Below are positions 20,258 through 30,904 of a DNA stretch of 64,000 nt, one piece after another. Position numbers and translations under genes: made by a program. The stretch is from Branchiostoma lanceolatum (lineage: Eukaryota > Chordata > Leptocardii > Amphioxiformes > Branchiostomatidae): NCBI RefSeq assembly GCF_035083965.1, contig NC_089724.1:15170910-15234909 (forward strand). Direction: 5' to 3'. Numbering within the stretch: the stretch's first letter is position 1; the number at the start of each line of letters is the position of its first letter. The notes under the pieces are model-generated. The model saw only the letters and a list, made by a program, of their open reading frames with translations, did not search any database and was not told the DNA's origin.

Positions 20258-21445
20258 TTATCTCCATGAAAAAAGGTTTTTTCATGGAGATACTGTTTTG
20301 CTTGCGTTTGGTGTTTGTGTGTATGTATGTGTCACCGGACGCTTAAAGTCACCATAACTGTAGAACCTGTGCATGGATTGAAATGATTTTTGGTATGTGG
20401 GTGGGTGTTAGGTGGAGGAAGGTCAAGGTCGATTTTGGGCTTCCTGGCATGTGTGACTGGAACTGCAATGGCGTATTTGTTAAAATCTTAAATGTAGAAG
20501 AACTGAAGAGTGGATGGACAGATCGTCATGTTCTTTGGTACACAGATAGGTTAGACCAAGTTGTACACACTTAAGTGCAAACTATGCAAATGAGACCGAA
20601 TTTGCATAAGTAAGGAGGTAAATCGTTTGCATGTGTGTCGTCGGATGCTTAAAGTCAGCATAACTGTAGAACGTGTAGATGGATTGTAATGATATTTGGT
20701 ATGTGGGTATGCGCTGGGAGGAGAATGGTCAAGGTCGATTTTGGGCCCCCTGGTTTGTGTCCCTGGAACTGCAATGGCCTATTTGTAAAAATGTTCTAAA
20801 GGGGTTTAACTGAAGAGAGGAACAACAGATTTTCATGTTATTTGGTACGCAGGTAGGTTGGACGGAGATGTACACACTGAAGTGCAAATCATGCGAAGTT
20901 ATTGTGTTTGCGTGCGTGTGCGCGTGTGTGTATGTTTGTGTCACCGTGTATGTATGTATGTGTCACCGGACGCTTAAAATCAGCATAACTGAAGAACGTG
21001 TGGATGGATTGAAATGATATTTGGTATGTGGGTAGGTGCTGGGAGGAGAAAGGTCAAGGTCGATTTTGGGCCCCCTGGTATGTGTCACTGGAACTGCAAT
21101 GGCGTGTTTGTAAATATTTTCAAAGGAGAATAACTGAAGAAAGGAGCGACAGATTTTCATGTTATTTACTTGGCAGGTAGCTTAGAGAGGGTTGTATACA
21201 ATGAAGTGCAAATTATGCAAATTGGACTTAATTTGCCTAAGTAATGGGGAAATCTATATTTGCAGTTTTGGCCATTGTAGCACTACTAACAGCTGTTACT
21301 AGCTATTGATAGCGAAAGTGGGTCACTGTGGAACCTGAGCCCCCAACATGTGGCCGGGGGTCATACCATTGAGCGATATAGAATGGGGGAACAGGTTTAA
21401 TAAAAGAAAAAGTTTCATGGAGATTTTGGGTCCTAAGACTCTTGT
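20258..21445. mobile_element. non-autonomous element with ~310-bp tandem monomers
   Basis: Absent from unit A at the orthologous site, so it is an insertion. It starts with a perfect 14-bp palindrome (TCTCCATGAAAAAA / TTTTTTCATGGAGA) and ends with TTTCATGGAGA again. Inside are three monomers headed GTCACCGGACGCTTAAA (about 20331), GTCGTCGGATGCTTAAA (20637) and GTCACCGGACGCTTAAA (20962). All carry GGTCAAGGTCGATTTTGGGC and AACTGCAATGGC. No ORF of note. Confidence 0.65.
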
Positions 21446-22149
21446 TCATAATGTAGCATGGCAGCTTTGCAAACCGCGTAAACGATTGAAACCGAAGTGT
21501 GCAACCAGTTGCCTTGTTGTAACATGCCGACTGAGCTACATGGCAGAGCAATACATTGCTTGATACAAGCATTCGAAGGCCCGAAAATGAAGGCCTTGGC
21601 TTGACTTACAATATCGCAGATAGTGCTGAGATGATTTAACTACAGGTTACATCACAACATCGACATGGAATATCTAAAGATGTGTATCCTGTGAAACGGA
21701 AGGATAAGAATTTTAGGCTTTAAATGCCAAAAGATGACAGAGATACATTTGTGTGCATGTCGTGGAAAAGAATTCCTGAGGAAACAACGGATACATTACC
21801 TCACCAGCAAGATAACTAGTCCTTGTACTTAGAACACGTAATAAAGTACAATTGCAATCACTACCTGTTTTGTTATGCCTTTTTTTCTCGTTTTCTTTCT
21901 GGATACTGATATAATTTTCTTCTCTCCTTGGCAGTCCAGTCTCGGGGTACTATAATACCATTTCTCTTTCAGGAGAGTAAGCAAGTACCTCATAACCTAT
22001 GAACTAGAGCAAACCAAGGCTGCAGCAGATCAAATCGATCAAAATAAAACCATTTCCACCACGCAGCTACGATCATCAAGACTAATAGTAACATTGAATA
22101 TGAAATACGTGACGAATAGGAATGTATATGAGTTACACACTGTAAGAAA

Positions 22150-22205
22150 GATTTATTTATTTATTGTCAAATGTCACGGTACACTATACTGACTCTCGAG
22201 CCAGC
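22150..22205 (-). mobile_element. short truncated retroposon tail in unit B
   Basis: About 58 bp present in unit B and missing from unit A, beginning TTTATTTATTTATTG. Read on the minus strand this is an (AAATAAAT) tail. GAAAGA flanks both sides as a small candidate target duplication. Confidence 0.4.
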
Positions 22206-22574
22206 ATGAGAAAGATGTGAACCTATCGTTTCTGTATGTTGTGGGACCTTGAAAGATAACCTTTTTGAGATTGATGTTTGTAATGTATGGGCCTATAAGT
22301 CATGGTTTCAACCCTAACACACATACTCTAAGTATCAGAGAAGCTATGTCAAAGCTATGTCAACCACACAACTTTTAATCGTTTTTGTGAATATCATTAG
22401 AATAAACATAAACCATGTGTTACAGGGGGACCGTCCGTAAGGACCAGTCCTTAGACACTCAATCTTCAGACATTAACACTGTACAGCTAATTTAACACAG
22501 AGCCTCTTTCCCAAACGTATAACTAGTCCTATAAAATGCCAAAGTAGTGATATCAGCTCAGTGAGAAAGAGAAT

Positions 22575-22905
22575 TTGAAAGCATGGATAGAATTAGCGCC
22601 CACCCTCTTGAAATTGAGAAAGGGCGGTACAAAAAGTTACCTGTGAGGAAAGATTATGTAACTACTGTATGTCAAAAGCGGTGGAAGACGAAATACATTT
22701 TATCTCAAACTGCCCCTTCAATGATCGGGATAGAAAAGAGCTTTTTAAAGAAGCCTCCAAAACTTACAACAATTTCCAAACGTTTACTGACGAAAATAAA
22801 ACTAGAACCTTGTTAACCTCCCATCACCCACTCATTACAAAAAAAGTGGGACACTTCGTCTTCCACTGCTTCCAAAAAAGAAGTCAAACCCAAAAAGCGT
22901 AGATT
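22575..22905 (+). mobile_element. decayed 3' end of a second LINE (CR1/L2-like)
   Basis: Two overlapping frames hold the conserved C-terminus of a non-LTR polymerase: SAHPLEIEKGRYKKLP (typical '...LEIEKGRYxxxP' motif), then in another frame KAVEDEIHFISNCPFNDRDR (typical '...VEDExHFLxxCPxY'). A frameshift separates them and nothing else of the element remains. Confidence 0.7.
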
Positions 22906-23313
22906 GTATTCCGTAGTGGTTTTTAGAATAGCCATGTGTTCTACTAGTCAACATTGTTAACTCGCACTATCTGCACAGTATACCCTTGCTATGTATTGTT
23001 TCATGTTGCAATTAGCCCTCGGGCAAGAACTTGCAAATAAAATTATAAAATTATTATTATTGATAATGTTATAGTTTGTATAGAATATGTTTATGAGAGC
23101 TTCTACGGATTGTGAGTTATTACATTTATCATTAAACTGTAGCGGATAGACTAATGTTCTGCCAAAAATAGGACACGAACCTTCTGTAGATTTTGCATTC
23201 AAATAATGACCTTGGACTGTAATAAGTTACCAGATAAGCACAAGTGCAGACGTGACTGCAGTATCAAGCACTAGTGTACTCCAAGTGCATTTCCATAGAG
23301 TGTATACCCAGTC

Positions 23314-24347
23314 ATGACCATGGCGTCTAGGTGGGCCTACACCAGGATCACAGTGTTGCTGTTATTCGTGACATTGACGGTGGCGGATGGCAGTGAAGAT
23401 GACACTAAAGAGAAAGTAACGAAAACGTGGCAACGTGCACTCGTCAAATATCTCCACCAAAAGCACTTAGTGAAGGATGTATCCGTTCATCGTAACAGAA
23501 AAGGTTTGTGACAAAGCACATTTTACCCTCATACATACATTTGAGGTCAACGTATTCCCAGTTAGCTATAGGACTACTTTTTGGTCATATTTTTGTCTGT
23601 TGTTGCAACTAGTTGTTACCCACACAGTGCACAAGGTTGTCAGTCCACACACTAGAGATCACTGCGTTTCACGTGCACGCATTTGTAGGGATTTTGCAAT
23701 TGATTCTTTTTATAGGCTTTGATCTAGATAGAATACTTTTACTAAATCAGCCAGATACATGTTTAACCACGACATCTAATTGTATATGATATTTTGAGGC
23801 AAATCATTTTTACCAGAAACATGTTCTTTTCTCTGTATTTGTCGTGGAATTACACGTTCACACACCATTTGAGACAACTGTAACACACTGTAGATAGTGA
23901 AGACAACATATTGTTTCGGGGTTCGTATGAACCCCAAAGATACAGATCAATCAGTCTGGGAACATGTTAGTACGTATGATTACTAATAACCGTCAGCAAG
24001 AAGAAAAAACATATACAGATAGTAAGAGTTTTGCCTTCCCATTCACGCATGTAATGTTACACAACTTACATCCTCTCTACATCCTCGTATACCTCGTTTA
24101 CCTTCTAAGATAAGACATTGGAGAAACTCTTCAAGGGAAAACGCAACACAGAAGGATGGCTTGGAAATAAGGCGACTGAAGATGACTATCTCGTGAAAGG
24201 TGAGTTCTTAATTACACGGATGCCTTCAATAAAATGCAAGAAACGTGTCTGTGTTTATGTGCGCGCGCCCGCGTGTGTGTGTGTTTGTTTGTTTGTTTGT
24301 TTGTGTGCGTCTGTGTGTATAGGTGTGTGTGTGTGTGTGTTTGTATT

Positions 24348-24403
<56 letters not shown>

Positions 24404-25071
24404 CATGTTTCACACAACCTGCACATATCGGTACTATTGGATTCAATGTACTGAGTACTACTGTATTTGCACTCGCTGTTCTTTAAAAGAAAATGAGTTT
24501 AGAAAGAATATTGCAAACTTTACGAATATTGAATGGCCATACTTGATCACTGTGTCCGTAGATTTGCATACCAGAACTCAAGGCGACTGTCATCAGAGAT
24601 ATAACTCACGATCTGGGAGATGGACATGGGTCTGCAGGTCAGTAACAATGGTCTTCCCGTTTGTAACGGCGCCATCGCATTCGTCTAACGATTTTTGTTC
24701 GTCGCGGGATTTTCGGCGAGGCTATGACAGAACTAATCATCGACAAGGATTCACCACAAGCTTAGTCACAGCTGAATTATATTGCATGAAGTATCACCAG
24801 CTGTCCCAAGAATGCACTCATGTGACCAGACCCTACGAGATCGGAAAAAAGATGATGAAAAAAAAACAGTTTGGTCTTCGACATGTAAGAGGAGTCTGAT
24901 AAAGCAAAGTAGAAATGAACATGAAACCCATATAAAGCTATGACATAAAATATACATGCTTACATGTTTATGAACATAATTTTGTGGTATTTTTCCCTTC
25001 TATCTTTTAGTGACAAGAACCTCCAGAAGGAAATGAATGCGTTCTGGGATCGTGTAGTTGGACGTTGGTAA
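23314..25071 (+). CDS. small secreted protein/prohormone-like, one cysteine pair
   Basis: Four coding exons, 23314-23503, 24110-24199, 24562-24637 and 25011-25071 (phases 1, 1, 2), join in frame to 138 aa. Signal peptide residues 1-24 (MTMASRWAYTRITVLLLFVT...). The remainder is basic: an amphipathic segment (KTWQRALVKYLHQKHLVKD), a KGKR site at 72-75 (amidation plus dibasic signal), then a C-terminal part with the only mature cysteines C103 and C118, enclosing 14 residues (HQRYNSRSGRWTWV), and an amphipathic end NLQKEMNAFWDRVVGRW. It looks like a prohormone or a small secreted ligand. I compared it mentally with PTH, calcitonin, MCH and natriuretic peptides and could not place it. Intron 2 holds a long TG microsatellite. 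Confidence 0.65.
24278..24400. repeat. (TG)n / (TTTG)n microsatellite
   Basis: Intron 2 of the 138-aa secreted-protein gene. The open frames across it (VCVCVC, HTHTHT) are artefacts. Confidence 0.95.
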
Positions 25072-25227
25072 CTGCCTCGTCCATCTGGAAAAAAGACCAC
25101 TGAAGTAGTATCGTCTTCACAACAGACAAAGGAAACATCGTTCTGTCGCTGTAGTTCTTAGGCGATTGGTATGGTATGTCGCCTAGAAAATATACGAAAT
25201 TGTTGAAAGATGGCAAAAATACAATTA

Positions 25228-26329
25228 ACGGGGGTTGCCCGAACTTAGGATGCGCCCTAACTTAGGACGGACTTTTTAGTGATCTTGTTATGCATAAGTA
25301 CGCCGTGTTTGTGTCCACTGACTATGCTCATAAGGAAGATAAATAAACCAAGTCCATGCACATAATTTTTATTTGCATTCAAAACATATGTGTACATATT
25401 CATGTCGTGTTTTGTCGAGAATAGTATTTTGACAATAATGATGGCAACGCTGAGTAGAGGGTCACTGCGTAGCTAGACGGCCCGACACCTAGATATACGA
25501 CCTGTGCCAAGCAGATATACAAGTATCATACACATAAGAAATATAACTTCATAAAACACAAAAAAATTGGGTCTTTAAGTGTTTCTTGAGAAGAAACCAA
25601 ACCAAAGAAAACAACGTAAACATCGCTGCCGTCTGGCAACGTTGTTTTCCCGCCATTTTGGGGGGCCGCGATGGTGGCCAACGGCGATTCAACGCACAGC
25701 TTTGTAACGCTCTAACATGTGATTGGTACCGTCTATGAAAAGGAAACTGAATACAGAGATGGCGAAGATATTTCCCAATAAGTAGACGGAGTATTGTTGA
25801 TGTAAGCGGTGTCGTTTTTTCGTAATGATTTTGTAAGTCGGGTCGCATGCAAGACGGTACGCCGGGCCGCGCGCAAAGTGCGTAGTAGCCTATTTCCCGC
25901 CAAAACATGAGCTGGGATGCGCTAGATATAGCCCTTCTCACATGACGTTAGAAGTGCACACAGTCAAAATTTTCCGGTCAAAAGAAAGCTAGAATATAGC
26001 AGACTTCAAGCCTTATTTACATTTCCCTAACTTCATCACCAACTTCCGAAGAGAGCAAAATTACCAAAGCGTACTAAGTTAGGCACACTATCTGGCGTAG
26101 CACTAAATCAGAAGGTACCTTCGTGAAAACGTCTCACAGCGTTTGCCCCTCGTAACTCGGAGCGTGAAGGGCCCATGAACATTATGAATACATTTCTTGT
26201 CCATGTATGTTCTTTAGATGAATGTGTTCAAAATTCATTCATTAAAACATGACCATTCTCTGGCAACCAGCAATGGAGCGCCGTGAGTTCGAGCGCGTAA
26301 AAAACGTCCTATGTTTGGGCGACTCCCGT
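25228..26329. mobile_element. 1.1-kb non-autonomous DNA transposon, TA target duplication
   Basis: The termini are imperfect inverted repeats: ACGGGGGTTGCCCGAACTTA at the left and, reversed, ACGGGAGTCGCCCAAACATA at the right, flanked by TA on both sides (25226-25227 and 26330-26331). This fits a Tc1/mariner-type signature. No transposase frame is visible. It begins 156 bp after the stop of the 138-aa gene and contains AATAAA at about 25342, so that gene may use a poly(A) site supplied by the element (inference). Confidence 0.65.
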
Positions 26330-26339
26330 TACCAGAAAA

Positions 26340-27220
26340 AAAAAACTTTGGAATGTGCATACAATGGTTGCTAACTTTATAATTACGTTTCCCGCATTAA
26401 ACCACGGATAATGTTTCTCGTTAGTATGCTAATCTAATCACGTAAATGTCGGTATAAATGCCCTGCAATTTGTATGCTTAAAAAGGGCAAAAGGATGTAT
26501 GAATTGTGCAGTCCGTGTATCTTCTCAAATAGGCGTGAAATTGTGTAAGTGGTAGCTTCTCGTGAACTCCATAAATGTATAATGTAAATATGTATAAACA
26601 GGTACACCAAAGTTCGCGGATGTATCAGAGAGCGAGCTTACATGAAAGAAAGCCATAGAAGTTTACTGTATGGCGGGTATGTTGATAAAACGAATTCAAT
26701 CTTGAAATATGTAACGCTAAGTAACATAGTAAGTACTTATGATACATAAATCAAGTAAGTCCTGATACATACCATGTCATGTCAGTACTGTTACTGCTAT
26801 AATCAGACAAACAATCTGTGGTGATACTTTGTATTGAGCCTTCGTGCTTTGAACAGCGTAATGATATCAGTGTAATATGTCTGAATTTTCGACACTTTCT
26901 TTGCGAATAAGAAGTTCACCATGAGAACCATGGAGGCTTTGCAATTCAAATTTATATAGCGTCATTTCATTCTTTGTACAGTGGGCAGATTTTCTGACGG
27001 AAAAAAGGATAACCCCAATTCTGGAAAATAAATGTTTCTGTTTACTTTTAAGATAAAGTGCCGGCATATTAATGATACCAGAATAATTCAGAACCTTTTG
27101 TTGCTGCGTCATCCCTTATTTTCTGAAATTACACATTTCCGCTGCGTCTTTTGGTGGTACTTGAGTCATCAATTTTTCGGCTCATTAACTATTACTCATC
27201 GCGCTTAGTCACCCGTGGAG
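26340..27220. other. intergenic DNA, no gene seen
   Basis: No coding ORF, repeat or RNA gene recognised between the transposon and the promoter of the next gene. Confidence 0.4.
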
Positions 27221-27223
27221 GCT

Positions 27224-27231
27224 TATTTAAA
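27224..27231 (+). promoter_or_regulatory. TATA-like box of the W...FGR precursor gene
   Basis: TATTTAAA lies about 30 bp before a likely untranslated first exon (about 27255-27401) that ends at a good donor, TCAAG|gtatgtg. Confidence 0.45.
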
Positions 27232-27954
27232 TCCTACCCGATCTCCCCAAACCCAAAGCTTCTGCTCCCGAATGTCGGGCGCGCGAACACGGTGCTAACT
27301 TTCCTCAGACGAACCGAGTTGAGTGCCATTCAGAGTCCTCGAACAACGGAGCAAGTATTCGTATTTCCTGTCCACAAAGACAGACGACCGTAAATATCAA
27401 GGTATGTGAGTTTTCTTATCTAAGTGTTAGACTGCTTGTTTTATGGCATAGATGCCGTACTTATCTAGTTAACTCTGCACCCGCATGTTTCTATGACCTC
27501 TTGGCACACAGGGTTCTCAATAGTTAAGCATGTGATGCCACGTACAGCAACAGTTATCGTTGCTAAGGCCCCGGGTCACATTCGTCATTCGACAAGTTTA
27601 CAATAGCACAATCGTGGATGTGTCACACAGTCAAAATTCAGATGTCTTGCAAAGGAAAGGTTTGTCATAGATCGGGTCTGTCATAGCCACGCTGAAAATG
27701 CTACAGCAACAAAACATCGTGCATCAAGACTGTGAAAACGTTTTTGTTTGTGTCAAACCAGATAAATATTTATATAGCAGGAAATGTAATCTTATCAAAA
27801 AATGAAGCAAATATACATGTGTAGATATTCACAAAGATACGTCACGCGTGTCTGTTCACAATGACTCTTGGCTTGTTGTCAGTGCGCCTCTGGACACCAC
27901 CAGTCATTTGCTCTTTTTTTTTCTTTTATAGGCAAAAGCAAAGTAGACACGACA

Positions 27955-30304
27955 ATGGGTGTGTGCAGAGTCTACGTGGTCGTCCTACTCGCCCTGGCGG
28001 TGACATGGGTCTCCGCCGACCCAGAGATCGCTTCTCATCAAACGACGGCCGTCGAGAAACGTTGGGGGCACCAGAATTACAATCAACCAGATGGCCAGGA
28101 CAGTTATAAGCATTGGGGTGTCTTTTACCCTTTTATGTGGAGCGGTATGAAACATCGGGCGCCAGCAAAAAGATGGAGCAGTTGGGGAGGCGACGGGTTC
28201 GCGTGGGGCAGTTCTAGCTCGTCCGGTTCCGACGTAGCGGCTCAGGGCGGCTTCTTCGGCAGAGATGTCGGCACAAAGGCCGCAGGGGAGAAGGAAAAGA
28301 CGGGAAAGAGAAGCCTGAACAAAAGATGGGAGTTTGCGGACGACAGAGATGGCGGCGGCTGGGGCGGGTCGGATTCATCGTGGTACGGAAGCTTTGGTCG
28401 TGATTTGGAAGACAAACAGAAAAGGTGGGGTTTGGGCAACGATGGAGGCTGGGACAGCGGCTCACAAATAGCAATGTACGGAGGGGCGTTTGGACGGGCG
28501 CTGGAGAAACGCTTTGGCGGTGGTGGCTACAGTCCTCGTAAAGCTAACATGGAGAAAAAGTGGGGTATGGGAGACGACGGCATGGGTTCTTCAGGGTACG
28601 ACAATTCTGCTTCGTATGGCGCAATCTTTGGACGCGACACCGGTAAAAAGACCGTCCAGAAAAAGTGGGGTCTAGCAGACGACGGCATGGGGTCATCAGG
28701 GTACGACAATTCTGCTTCGTACGGCGCAATCTTTGGACGCGACACCGGTAAAAAGACCGTCCAGAAAAAGTGGGGTCTAGCAGACGACGGCATGGGGTCA
28801 TCAGGGTACGACAATTCTGCTTCGTACGGCGCAATCTTTGGACGCGACACCGATAAAAAGACCGTCCAGAAAAAGTGGGGTCTAGAAGACGACGGAAGGG
28901 GCTCATCAGGGTACGACAATTCTGCTTCGTACGGCGCAATCTTTGGACGCGACACCGATAAAAAGACCGTCCAGAAAAAGTGGGGTCTAGCAGACGACGG
29001 CATGGGGTCATCAGGGTACGACAATTCTGCTTCGTACGGCGCAATCTTTGGACGCGATGCTGATAAAAATGAAGCAGAGAAAAGGTGGACTGGTGAAAAG
29101 ACTGTCCAGAAAAAGTGGGGTCTAGCAGACGACGGAATGGGTTCATCAGGGTACGATAATTCTGCTTCGTACGGCGCAATCTTTGGACGCGACACCGGTA
29201 AAAAGACCGTCCAGAAAAAGTGGGGTCTAGAAGACGACGGCATGGGCTCATCAGGCTACGACAATTCTAATTCGTACGGTGCAATCTTTGGACGCGACAC
29301 CGGTAAAAAGACCGTCCAGAAAAAGTGGGGTCTAGCAGACGACGGCATGGGCTCATCAGGGTACGACAATTCTGCTTCGTACGGCGCAATCTTTGGACGC
29401 GATGCTGATAAAAATGAAGCAGAGAAAAGGTGGACTGGCGAAAAGACTGTCCAGAAAAAGTGGGGTCTAGCAGACGACGGAATGGGTTCATCAGGGTACG
29501 ATAATTCTGCTTCGTACGGGGCAATCTTTGGACGCGACACCGATGAAAAGACCGTCCAGAAAAAGTGGGGTCTAGCAGACGACGGCATGGGGTCATCAGG
29601 GTACGACAATTCTGCTTCATATGGGGGAATCTTTGGACGCGACACCGATAAAAAGACCGTCCAGAAAAAGTGGGGTCTAGCAGACGACGGCATGGGCTCA
29701 TCAGGGTACGACAATTCTGCTTCCTATGGGGCAATCTTTGGACGCGATGCTGATAAAAATGAAGCAGAGAAAAGGTGGACTGGTGAAAAGACCGTCCAGA
29801 AAAAGTGGGGTTTGGGAAACGACGGAATGGGGTCGTCAGCTGGGTACGACAAATCTGCTTCCTATGGGGGTATCTTTGGACGGGCATTGAAGAAACGGTT
29901 AGGAGGAGGTGGTTCTAATCTCGGTAGACTGAACGCAGGATACGGCAGACACTTCGGCAAGCGGATAAACATCGGCTACAGCTTGGGCAAAAGATCGTAA
30001 GTGGACTATTCTTTAAACTTTGTCATCAATCTTGTATGATATATAAGCAATGTTTAGTACAACACTGTTTGACGTTGTTATTGGCAGATGTGTTCAAGCA
30101 ATATTTATATAGATATAGAAATAATTAATGTTACTCACATTATGAGTATTTCTATGTACACAGTAATACATCCATGCACATGCACTCACACGCACCCCCC
30201 TCCAACACAAACACACTCACATACGTACACGTTACGTTATGGGTGCACGGTTTCTTCGTGTACAAATTTACTTTCGTTTGACATTTTCTTTCAGGGAGAA
30301 CTGA
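27955..30304 (+). CDS. multi-copy neuropeptide-like precursor (W...FGR repeats)
   Basis: Coding exons 27955-29996 and 30295-30304 give 683 aa. The frame's TAA at 29998 lies inside a strong donor (ATC|gtaagt), and splicing gives a C-terminus SLGKRSEN. The start follows the acceptor TCTTTTATAG by 18 bases. Signal peptide residues 1-21 (MGVCRVYVVVLLALAVTWVSA). After a first KR the precursor is a string of about 15 units, each beginning after KK/KR with W and holding ...DDGMGSSGYDNSASYGAIFGR. Twelve are near-identical; the first three diverge (..GGFFGR, ..YGSFGR, ..YGGAFGR). Dibasic KK/KR bound each unit. The conserved F-G-R, plus HFGKR and SLGKR near the end, suggests amidated W...F-NH2 peptides; alternatively, unamidated peptides end at GRDTGKK. 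It distantly recalls pedal peptide/orcokinin precursors, but the family is unproven. AATAAA at 30895. Confidence 0.85.
28558..29830 (+). repeat. in-frame tandem array of ~105/135-bp peptide units
   Basis: Twelve units coding WGxxDDGMGSSGYDNSASYG and its flanks. Most are 105 bp. Three (units 5, 8 and 11) are 135 bp because they carry an additional spacer DADKNEAEKRWTGE. That regular spacing of every third unit points to a 3-unit higher-order duplication. Confidence 0.9.
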
Positions 30305-30904
30305 CGATGCGTGTTCCTTTTAAGCTTGTAAGGTAAGAAGCTTTTTCAAAGTTATTTGCACGTCAACTTGCTAGTATCAACGCTATAATCATGATTTTTT
30401 TAGAAGTTACAATAATTCTTACCTTAGCTTTGGAAAAAAATGAACACATTCGAATTGCTATTTTTACATTTTTCAGCACGGAAACCCAGCTACCTCTGAT
30501 AACGTAGACCGAGACCAGTGTACTTTGCTGCCGACGGCAACACTACTAGTATAGTGGAGTAGTACTAGAAGAGTAGTAACATGTGACCTTATATGTAGTC
30601 AAACCGCTCTATTAACGTAACGACAGCCAAACGGCATTTTTGAAAATTGAACATATTTTGACTCTTTAACATGTATTCGTACTGCACTGCTGTAAGTTAT
30701 CAATATTTCATTAGGCGTGCTGATTTCTGTGTTTTCTTTTCAATAAGAGATGGCTGTCTTAAGATGAATGAAAGGAAACGAATACTATTCAATGTGTACT
30801 AAGATACTACCAATCGAAATGAGTTGTCACGATAATATACATTCGAGTGTTGGGGAGAGAGCTAAATCCGTGTACTTGACTGTAAAAATGTCAAAATAAA
30901 GTTA

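Larger units (their letters stand above)
12731..22370. repeat. tandem segmental duplication, unit B, interrupted by insertions
   Basis: The second copy of the ~3.4 kb unit. It is expanded by a LINE (13015-18258), a tandem-monomer element (about 20258-21445) and a short retroposon tail (about 22150-22205), none of which is in unit A. Removing them restores a length close to that of unit A. The start of a possible third copy (CAACCACACA) is visible near 22363. Confidence 0.85.

Noticed and set aside
24234-24899. 221-codon ORF across exon 3 of the 138-aa gene
   Set aside because: Mostly TG microsatellite and intron; only 24562-24637 is used as an exon by frame-consistent splicing.
23314-25071. 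Assignment of the 138-aa protein to the PTH family
   Set aside because: The amphipathic basic helix is suggestive, but no diagnostic N-terminal PTH motif is seen and the Cys loop is foreign to PTH.
28558-29830. Possible CRISPR-like or satellite array
   Set aside because: Period and variation follow codons and processing sites; it is coding, in a eukaryotic genome.
28527-29887. Four long minus-strand ORFs (up to 238 codons)
   Set aside because: Antisense readings of the W...FGR repeat array; no signal peptide, only repeat-derived residues.
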